From: Psychrobacter sp. UBA5136
GTDB taxonomy: Bacteria > Pseudomonadota > Gammaproteobacteria > Pseudomonadales > Moraxellaceae
Direction: 5' to 3'
DNA: 41,524 bases
NCBI RefSeq assembly: GCF_002414005.1
Contig: NZ_DHYG01000038.1
Location: 1 to 41,524 of the forward strand
The position numbers and the translations under genes are program-made. This document shows, one piece after another, positions 1 through 8,500 of the stretch. The notes under the pieces were generated by a model. It saw nothing but the letters and a program-made list of their open reading frames with translations. It searched no databases and was not told the DNA's origin. How positions within the stretch are numbered: the stretch's first letter is position 1; each line of letters starts with the position of its first letter.

Positions 1-89
1 AAGTTGAGAGTGGGGTATCTATAGCTATTAAGGTGAATGATAAAGTTATCATGATGGTCAATGATAAGTCATGTAGAGGTGAAATATGA
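1..89 (+). CDS. C-terminal fragment of an unknown protein, cut by the window edge
   Basis: From position 3 one plus-strand frame stays open for 28 codons and stops with TGA at 87-89. The other two plus frames hit stops almost at once. The stop overlaps the ATG of the next gene in an ATGA arrangement, which is typical of translationally coupled neighbours and is the main reason to believe it is real. The visible tail begins VESGVSIAIKVNDKVIMMV and ends with SCRGEI. I do not recognise the family. Confidence 0.5.
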   Translation, partial: VESGVSIAIKVNDKVIMMVNDKSCRGEI

Positions 90-460
90 ATACGCAAAAA
101 CCCATTAACTCGTCAGCGCCGCCTGAATCGGTAAACGATAATCAGCCGCACTCGTCTGGCTCACAAAAACGCAGCTTGGTGCCCAAAGGGATTACCATTG
201 GCATGGCGGTTTTTGCGCTGGTGTTAAGTCTTGCAGGCTATGGCTTTCGCCTGCTGGTTGGTGATGATGTTCAAACGGTACTACGGCATGCGGCGATGAT
301 AGTGCCGGCATTTATGCTTGGTATTCCTCTGCTTTTTTGGGTGGGCTCGCGTATACTTAATAAAGTTAAAGGCTTGCATATAGAAAGCTGGAATGCGATT
401 AGCTTGGGTTATTTGACCTCTTGTGTCTCGATGCTGTGGTTAATGGGTACTTATAGCTAA
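86..460 (+). CDS. small multi-pass membrane protein, unknown function
   Basis: This 124-residue protein has a polar N-terminal stretch of about 30 residues rich in Ser, Pro, Asn and Gln, then about three hydrophobic segments (roughly residues 37-57, 66-86 and 102-120). The start ATG follows an AGAGGTGAA ribosome binding site and overlaps the stop of the upstream reading frame (ATGA), so the two genes are probably co-transcribed. I recognise no domain. An inner-membrane location is inferred from hydrophobicity only. Confidence 0.65.
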   Translation: MNTQKPINSSAPPESVNDNQPHSSGSQKRSLVPKGITIGMAVFALVLSLAGYGFRLLVGDDVQTVLRHAAMIVPAFMLGIPLLFWVGSRILNKVKGLHIESWNAISLGYLTSCVSMLWLMGTYS

Positions 461-575
461 TATAAGCACTTTATCGTAATTTTCTTTTTAAGCTTTAAAC
501 TTTGCCTTTGTTACATTCATTGACTTCTACTTTTTAATAAGTCGCGTTTTATGGCGTGATTGGACACTTGCTCGT

Positions 576-887
576 ATGTCGACATCCTCGAAGAAAATCA
601 CCGATATTATTTTTCCAAAAGACCTGCCAAACAGTTTGTTTATTTTGCTGATTAGCGCCTGTTTGCTGTTAGGCTTATCCTACCTGCGCCATGGTACGGG
701 GTTACAAGGCTGGTTACATGTCTTTGAAAACTGGTTACTCATGTTGCTCATTATTCCGACCGCCACCGCCACTGTAGCCTTACCGTTTAAATATCGCGAC
801 CCGACGCTTGAGCTGAAGCAGACATATTACCTTGGCATGTTTGTCGCTTTCTTATTTACTTTAGCAAAATTGCGCTATTGGCGTTAA
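576..887 (+). CDS. small membrane protein, unknown function
   Basis: A 103-residue protein with a short polar N-terminus and three hydrophobic stretches at about residues 19-37, 50-68 and 83-97, ending in a basic LRYWR tail. The ribosome binding site is weak (TTGGAC about 9 bases before the ATG). It lies 115 bases after the preceding membrane gene on the same strand, so the two may share a transcript. No family is recognised. It is kept as a gene because it is hydrophobic throughout and no competing frame in the region is better. Confidence 0.55.
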   Translation: MSTSSKKITDIIFPKDLPNSLFILLISACLLLGLSYLRHGTGLQGWLHVFENWLLMLLIIPTATATVALPFKYRDPTLELKQTYYLGMFVAFLFTLAKLRYWR

Positions 888-1079
888 TGCCTATGTTAAT
901 GACTATTGGTGTAGATAAGGTCTTGCAAAAGACTTACGAGTTTACCCTTGAATTGTCGGCGCGAAGCGTCCATTGTATAAGTAAGACAGTTTTGCCCGTA
1001 TGCCTGTAAGTTAAGCGCTTCAATAAATGAAATTAGCGCCTTTTTGCAGCGATAAAACGGGATAATAAGGAAAAAATAG

Positions 1080-1391
1080 ATGCCATACGATATTGATAAT
1101 GAGATAGAAGTAGATAACGACAATCGCGATCAATTCGCTGGATTCGCTAAAGAAACCACGCTGGAGTTGGTTGAAGCAGCCGATGGTAGATTGCTGTTGC
1201 GTGACGCAGAACAAGAAGAAGCGCCGCTGATGACGATCGATTTTTCAGCAAAGCTTAAAGACATACTGGGCAGCGATACCCAAGCGATTGGTCAGCATAT
1301 GATTCATGCCGCGATTCAGGTCATTATGCAAAAGCAGATGAGCCAGTGGCATGCCCATGTCTATGATAAAGAACCAACCCACTATAGCTAA
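1080..1391 (+). CDS. small acidic cytoplasmic protein, unknown function
   Basis: A 103-residue soluble, acidic protein without signal or membrane segments. The N-terminus is rich in Asp and Asn (DIDNEIEVDNDNRD). The middle reads like a short beta-strand region (ETTLELVEAADGRLLLRDAE) and the C-terminal half is predicted helical (IGQHMIHAAIQVIMQKQM). An AAGGA ribosome binding site lies about 8 bases before the ATG. It has the look of a conserved hypothetical of Moraxellaceae, but I cannot assign a function. Minus-strand frames across its 5' end are shadows. Confidence 0.65.
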   Translation: MPYDIDNEIEVDNDNRDQFAGFAKETTLELVEAADGRLLLRDAEQEEAPLMTIDFSAKLKDILGSDTQAIGQHMIHAAIQVIMQKQMSQWHAHVYDKEPTHYS

Positions 1392-1490
1392 TTAGGTTTA
1401 TAACTTCTGAATTTATAATAGCGGAATATAGAAGCTGGTTAAAATGGTGTATGGTTGGAATAAATGGTTAGTTAAAAAACGGGCAATAAA

Positions 1491-1524
1491 AAAGGGTTTA
1501 TCTTTTGATAAACCCTTTTTTTTG
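1491..1524. terminator. bidirectional intrinsic terminator
   Basis: A perfect 10-base stem, AAAGGGTTTA (1491-1500) with TAAACCCTTT (1509-1518), closes an 8-base loop. It is followed by a run of T on the plus strand and has A's on the other flank. It sits between the plus-strand gene ending at 1391 and the end of rpmG on the minus strand, so it can serve both convergent units. Confidence 0.85.
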
Positions 1525-1547
1525 TTCGAACAATCAAATGTGATAAA

Positions 1548-1703
1548 TTATTTGATTTTTGCTTCTTTAAAGATCACGTGCTGGCGTACTTTTGGATCAA
1601 ATTTTTTGATTTCCATTTTGCCAGGCATAGTGCGCTTGTTTTTGGTAGTGGTATAGTAATACCCAGTACCAGCGGTCGATACTAATTTAATTTTATCTCT
1701 CAT
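1548..1703 (-). CDS. rpmG: 50S ribosomal protein L33
   Basis: A 51-residue protein read from the ATG at 1703, starting MRDKIKLVSTAGTGYYYTTT and ending VIFKEAKIK, which is the typical L33 pattern. It lacks the paired Cys residues of zinc-binding L33, so it is the Cys-minus form. L33 is a component of the large ribosomal subunit near the E site. An AGGAA ribosome binding site precedes the start. It lies 133 bases downstream of rpmB on the same strand, the classical rpmBG order, and is followed by a strong terminator. Confidence 0.95.
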   Translation of the reverse strand: MRDKIKLVSTAGTGYYYTTTKNKRTMPGKMEIKKFDPKVRQHVIFKEAKIK

Positions 1704-1836
1704 GATAGCGTTCCTGTAAATGAGGGGTCTTCAAACGAAAGGTACGGGTGCAAAAAAGTCAGTTGCTACAAACAATGTAGCTGAAAAGCAGCTTGGCAGA
1801 CGAAAATTATCAACCGCCTAAGCCGCTTGTCTTAAC

Positions 1837-2073
1837 TTATACTTTTTGACCTTGTGCGCGTAGATCCGCTAACACTTTGTCGATACCAAGTTTGTCAATG
1901 ATGCGCATACCTTTGGTAGACACACGTAGACGTACAAAACGGTTTTCAGACTCTACCCAAAAACGATGGTTATGAAGGTTTGGTAGAAAGCGACGACGGG
2001 TTTTGTTGTTTGCGTGCGAAACATTATTACCCACCATAGGGCGCTTTCCAGTCACTTGGCAAACTCTAGACAT
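1837..2073 (-). CDS. rpmB: 50S ribosomal protein L28
   Basis: A 78-residue protein starting MSRVCQVTGKRPMVGNNVSH, the signature L28 N-terminus, with the conserved NNKTRRRFLPNLH segment and a C-terminal ISTKG-like region (LRVSTKGMRIIDKLG). The length matches the bacterial family. L28 is part of the 50S subunit. An AGGAG ribosome binding site lies 6 bases before the start. It is the first gene of an rpmB-rpmG unit; a TATAAT box about 255 bases upstream on the same strand may be its promoter. Confidence 0.97.
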   Translation of the reverse strand: MSRVCQVTGKRPMVGNNVSHANNKTRRRFLPNLHNHRFWVESENRFVRLRVSTKGMRIIDKLGIDKVLADLRAQGQKV

Positions 2074-2558
2074 GGCGAACTCCTAATCTATGAGGTATGA
2101 GGGATTCTCATACCAGTCTGGGCAAGTTGCACGTTTTTGCGGCATGGACACAGCAAGCGGCAGCTTTGCACCAAACAAAACTATTATGAAGGTTGAGCTG
2201 ATATTACTGTCATCTAAAGGCAAATAACAGGCAAACCAATTCAGAAAATTTTAAAGCCGACATTTATACCATAAAACTAATGAATATTCAAATATTTTTA
2301 TAATAATCGCCGCTTTAAACGCTAGCTATTATACCCTGAATTGCGCGTGCTATGTGATTGATTATTTAATAGTAAAGATTCATTTTTTGGTTGTAAGTTA
2401 TAACAAAAGTCAGTAAAGTTGCGGTTATATATTTAATACAAACTGTTAATACAACTACTATTAATGTAAGTCTATGTATCATTGGTATTCTAATATGAAG
2501 CCAAGTAATGATTGTGTATATTTACTTAATTAAATTGCGTCTGCCGCGGAGTTCAAAT
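2074..2558. other. 485-base divergent spacer between rpmB and the giant gene
   Basis: The spacer becomes strongly AT-rich from about 2250 onward. Apart from the TATAAT on the minus strand, I see no open frame, clear terminator or repeat. Promoters for both flanking units must lie here; the one for the giant gene is not obvious among the many AT hexamers at 2400-2500. Confidence 0.5.
2328..2333 (-). promoter_or_regulatory. candidate -10 box for rpmB-rpmG
   Basis: The minus strand reads a perfect TATAAT here, upstream of rpmB. No good -35 hexamer is seen at 16-18 bases spacing, so this is a weak prediction. If used, it would give a leader of roughly 250 bases. Confidence 0.35.
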
Positions 2559-5500
2559 ATGTCCTATAGCTCACTACCACTGACTTCTAAATTATTTCAG
2601 CTTACTTCTTTGTCTTGTGCATTAGCATTAGCAGGCTGTGGCGGTGGGGATGGTACAGACGTAGTTGCGCCTACCCCTGATTTAGGCGTACAGCCAGGTA
2701 CAGGTGGAGGTAATAATAATGGTGGTGGCAACAACAATGGTGGAGAACAAACGCCTATTGAAGATTTTAGTCTACAAAAGCTTTATACAGATCCCACTAC
2801 GATTACCCTTTCCGATGAACCTGTAACCTTTAATGTCACAGTTAAAGCGGTCGCAAAGTCAGGTGGAGCAGCAATCGGTCGCTCTGTCAGCTTAAGTGTT
2901 GACGACACCACCAATACAGGAATAACCATTCAAGGAAATAGCGCTCAAAACACAAATGAAAAAGGGGAAGCGCTTTATGAGCTTAAACTCAACCCATTGG
3001 TGCTCAGCGAGCAACAAAAAGCAGATCTGATCAAAAATGGTTTTGGGCTAACAGCCACAGCAAGAAGGCCATCAGATGGATCACAGATCACTCAGGTAAC
3101 CACTGTCCGTGTCAATAAAGAGGGCAGTGGTGATGGTGGACAAACGCAAATAGTTAGTAAGCTTAATATAGAAAATAACTTAGAAACTACTTCTGTTTCT
3201 AATAATAAGCTAAATCCATACGGTGATATGGCTAAATTTAATGTTGTTGTCAAAGATACCGACGGCGCGCGTGTAGAAGGCGTAACTGTTGGTATAGGTA
3301 TTGCCGATATAAAAGGTATTTCTATTATTGGTGGTAATAATAAAAATACTGATGCAAGTGGTATCGCATCTTTTGACATTAAAATAGATGAGGGCTTAAC
3401 TGGAGTTGAGCGTGATAAGCTGCTGCACGGCGTTGCTTACGCTATCAATATTAAAGAAAAAAATGGGGCGAATAAAAAAGTCTCAGGCACACTGCCAGTA
3501 GCGATTCCTACCTCAGACTATAAGCTGACAGTATCTGGAAACACCAGTGCGCTTAACGCTTATGGTGACAGCCAAACAATCACTATTAATGCCACTGCTA
3601 TTAATAATAAAGTCTCCACAAGCATCGATGGGGCAAAAGCCTCTATTAAACTCAATAGCGATATAAAGGGTGTCAGTTTAAGCGCTGAAGCGCTTACCTT
3701 TAATGCTAAAGGTCAAACGGCAGTTGATATTACTGTAGCGCCAACGCTGAGTGACGCAGAGCGTGCCAAGCTTGCTAAAGAGGGTATTAGCTATACCGTT
3801 ATCCTGTCTGAGCCAAATAAATCTAAAACAGTAGAAACAGCTAAAAGTAGCGTCGAGATACCTGTTGCGCAGTATCAGGTCAAAGCTGCTAACTCCAGTA
3901 AAACGAGAATATCAAGCTTTGGTAGTAGTGTGGACATCAGTTTTCGCGTCAATGATAACAATGGTGGCCCAGTAGCAAATCAGAGAGTCACTGCCAGCTT
4001 ACCAGTGGTCTTTGCTCAGGATACACTATTAAAATTGGAAAGTGCAGCCACACAAACTACTGATGATAAAGGTATGGTTACTTATACTGTCAGTATTCCA
4101 AAAGGATTGCCAAAAAGTCACCGCGCGATTTTAGAAAACGAAGGGGGTTTTGTACTGTCTGCTAAGGCTATTGAAGCATCAGGTGCTAGTAGTAAGGTAG
4201 ATAGCGCGCGCGTACAGATCACTGCTGAGAGTGAGACTATCTTAAGCGCCAAAAGCATACCTGGTGCTATTAATGTGCTTAAAGATACTTTTAGTATTCA
4301 GGTAGCTGCCAAGCGCCCTGACGGCAGCGCGGCAAGCAATAAAGAGGTTAAGCTTACTATTGCAAATGTACCAGGAGTGAGCATTGCAGGTAGTAAGCAA
4401 ATCACCAATAGTGCAGGTATCGCTGACTTTACGGTAAATATCCAAGATTTAACAGATACTCAACGTAACAATCTGGTCAAAAATGGCATTCCTTATACCG
4501 TTACCTTGACGGATGATGATGGTATTACTAGCGAAACTTATAACGCATCGGTTATTATGCCTGTCGCTGAATATAAAATAAATACAGGCACAGCTAGCAA
4601 AAACGCCCTACTCAGTACGGGCGGTGAAACCACCATCAGCTTCCGTGTCAATGATAAAACTGGTGGTATCGTGGCAGGACAGCAAGTGACTGCAAGTTTG
4701 CCCAGTACTTTAACGCAAAAAGGGCTGGTCACCCTTACCAGTACCGCCAATCAAAAGACAGATGCTCAAGGTGTCGTTAAGTACACTGTGCGCATTCCTG
4801 AAGGGCTATCCGTTGATCAGCGCAAAGCTATTGAAAGCAGCGGGTTTTCATTAACCGCAAGCCTAATAGAAACATCGGGTGTAAGCGTTAAAGCAAACAG
4901 TGAGACGATTACTGTTAATGCTGATCCTACCAGAAGTGATATAGTACTCACCGCCAGCAGTATGCCAAGTATAGTAAATGTTTTAAAAGATAGCTTCAGT
5001 ATACGAGTGACAGCCAAACTGCCAAATGGCAATGCGGCAATTAATAAACCTGTTGAGCTGAGTATCGAAGGTATTAAAGGCATTAGCATTGCTGGCAACC
5101 AACAAACGACAGATGGGTCGGGTAATGCTACATTTATCGTCAATATTGATCCAAGTCTGAGCTTAGCTGAGCGCCACACTATCGCTGCTAGTAATATCGA
5201 TTATCAAGTTGTATTAACTGATAATGACAGCCGAGCGATCGAATCTTTCACTGCTGAAGCGAATGTACCAGCCGCTCAGTACAAAGTGAGCTTTGACCAA
5301 ATGAGTAGCGTTAATCTGTCAAGCTCGGGAGGTAGCACGACCATTAGCTTTCGTGTCAATGACAAAAACGGCGGCGTAATAGCAAATCAAATTGTCAAGG
5401 CAAGCTTACCAGCTGCTTTGGTGAATGCGGGTGTAATTACTCTAGATGGCACTACAAACCAGACTACTGATGCTAAAGGTATGGTCAGTTTCAATGTACG

Positions 5501-8500
5501 TGTACCAACCAATCTGAACCAAGCACAAAAAACACTGATTGAAAACAATAGTGGCTTTGCACTAAATGTCGCAGCTGTAGAGGCTACAGGAGCCACAAGT
5601 ACTGCGAGTGTTGCCATTAGTGTCACTGATAAGGTACAGGCCAGTCAAACGATACTCGCTGTCACCACCAATCCTGCGCCAATCAATATTTTAAAAGACA
5701 GCTTTAGCATTCAAGTCTCAGGGACACGTAACGATGGTAGCGCTGCTGCAGACAAAGTGGTCAAATTAACAATTAATAACGCCTCAAAGCTCATACTACA
5801 AAACAGTGAGCAAAAAACAGATGCAAAAGGTATAACTACATTTACCGTAAACATTAGTCCTACGATGAGTGAGGCTGAACGTCAAGCATTGGTCAAATCT
5901 GGTCTTAGCTACACCGTGGCCCTCACTGATATTGATGGTGTAGTCTCTAGTAAATATAATGTACCGGTCATCATCCCAGATGCCCAGTACCAGCTAAGCT
6001 TTGGTACTTTAACTAATAAGCAACTATCAAGCTCAGGTGGTAGCACTACTATCAGCTTCCGCATTAATGATAAAGATGGTGGAGTAATTGCAAACCAGCC
6101 AGTAACAGCAAGCTTGCCCGCCAACTTAGTTGGACTTTTAAGTTTAGACAGTAGCGCCACCAAATTAACCAACAATCAAGGTGAAGTCAGCTTTACCGTT
6201 CGTGTGCCAGTAGGGTTGAGCTCTGATCAAAAAGCAAAAATTGAAAAGGCTGGGTCGTTTGTGCTCACCGCGACGACCGTTGAAGATTCCGGTGCTAAGA
6301 GTAATGTGACAAGCAGCCCGATTACACTTAGTAATGAGGTGGGTCAAAGTGAGATTCAGCTTGTTGATAATAGTAAGCAGCCTGTACTCACCACTGATAA
6401 GAAGTTTGTAGTCGATATCACGGGTAAGTATCCTGATAGCAGTGCTGCTTTCAATAGAGTCGTCAAGCTTAAGATCGACCAGCCTGCACTGTTTACTATC
6501 ATTGATGCTGAGCAGAGCACAGATAACGCAGGCCGTGTATCGTTTACTGTCAATATAAAAGATAACCTCAATGAAGTTGAGCAAAAGGCACTTGCCGAAT
6601 CAAATATCAACTATACTGCCACCATTATCGACGTTGATGGTACCCAAACTAAGTTGACTGGCAAGATTGAGGTAGAAAAGCCTACCACTACATTAAGTTT
6701 TGCTTCTATCCTTACCCCAAGCATCAGTGAGTTTGGTGGCGAGGGCGTTATTAAAGTTAAGCTATTAAGTAACAAAGACGATAGCACTGTACAAAACCAA
6801 AAAGTCAGTATCTTGCTTGATAAAAAGGCTCAGGGCTATGGCGTTAAAATCAATACGGACAGTAATACTACCGACTTCAATGGTGAAACCACCTTTATCG
6901 CCACTATCCCTAAAGGCTTAAGCTATGAGCAGCGTGAAGAGCTCAAGAAGGTCAGTATCAACTACCAGCTGTCTTATATCGAAAAAGGTGAAATGTATAC
7001 GTCTGATATTAAAAACGTCATCATTACTACGCCAGCTGTAGATTTAACCGTCCTAAACAATCCAACCCTTATCAACAACCGTCCGTACTATACCTTGAAT
7101 GGTGAAGGCGATACGGTCGTTGTGAGTGCAGGTATCAGTACAAAAACCACCAATATTCCAATCAGCGGTCAACCGGTGATCATTGATTTTAAGGACAAAT
7201 CATTAGCAAAACTATTGACCGTCAACGGCAAGGAAGGCGACAGTATTACCTCTGTGACCACGGACGCTAGTGGTAATGTCAGCTTTACCGTCACTGTACC
7301 TCATAACTTAACTAAAGAGCAAAAAGCGGCGCTAAAAAACAAAAAGCTTGAAGCTGTGTTACGTGAAACTTTGACAGGTAAAACGCAAGCGATTGAGTTC
7401 AATGTACAGTCCACCAAAGCGGCGATCGATCTGATTGATCTAACGCCTGAGGCCTTAAACTTAAACGGCGGTGAAACGCAGGTAGAAGTTATTGCCAAAG
7501 ACAGTCAAGACAATGTGATTGCGGGACAAAAAGTTTTCCTAGCGCTCCCTGCTGCGATTGCAGAGCAAGGCGTGCGTCTGCTCAGCGGTAAAGAGCAGGT
7601 CACTAATAATTCAGGGGTGGCTAGTTATACCCTTGCCGTACCAGCAGGGCTGACAGAGGAACAGAAAAAAGCCATCGGCTCAAGCTTTTTTGTCGCTTTT
7701 TCAGCGGCGGATGCTAACGGTAATATTGCGACTAAAACCAGCACCGTCACCACTACCACGCCTAGTAGTGCTACGGGTACGACAGAAAATATCACTATCG
7801 GCGCAAACAAAGTGGTTAGTACTAAAGGTGATACCTTTAAAGTCTTTGTACGAGCGACAGATAATGATAAGGCTATTGGTAATCGTGAAGTGCGCCTAAG
7901 CGTTGATAATCCGATGCAAACTGGCGTTACAGTGACCAATAGTACGGCTACCACTAATAGCGACGGTGTGGCAACATTTGACCTCAAACTTGAGCCTGGC
8001 GCTAACGTTAATCAAGCGATTTTAGAGGCAGGCATCAAGGTCACAGCGACAACTAAAACGACTGGTGGCTTTGATATTGAGTCAGACTATATTGTACCTG
8101 TAGATACCGCGACCATTGATGAGTATCAGATCCTTGTCAGCTCTGATAAATCCACGCTAACTACTGGTGGAGATCAAACCAATGCCACCTTCCGCGTGAC
8201 TGACAGTAAAGGCGGTATCTTAGCCGGCGTTCCTGTACAGCTGGCTATTACCAATCTAGCGGCAAGTGGAGCGGCACTTACGACTCCAAGCATGGTAACC
8301 ACTGATGCAAATGGTCAAATTGATGTCGGCGTACTTTTAGCCGCAGGCAGCATTAATGCGCGCCTAAATCACACTATTGATATTGAAGCCAAGATAGTTA
8401 CCCCTGAATATGATGCTAATGGTGATGTCACACTGACTACCCGTGAAAGTAAAACACTAAGCCTATCAGCCGTGGGTACGAAAATTAGTATCGAAGCGAG

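Noticed and set aside
896..1214. Two minus-strand frames across 896-1214
   Set aside because: They overlap the start of the plus-strand gene at 1080, which has a good ribosome binding site; they look like shadows or spacer noise.
1444..1656. 70-codon plus-strand frame
   Set aside because: It runs through the terminator hairpin and antisense to rpmG.
2508..2558. Upstream start for the giant lipoprotein
   Set aside because: It would place 17 residues before the signal peptide, and has no better ribosome binding site than the ATG at 2559.
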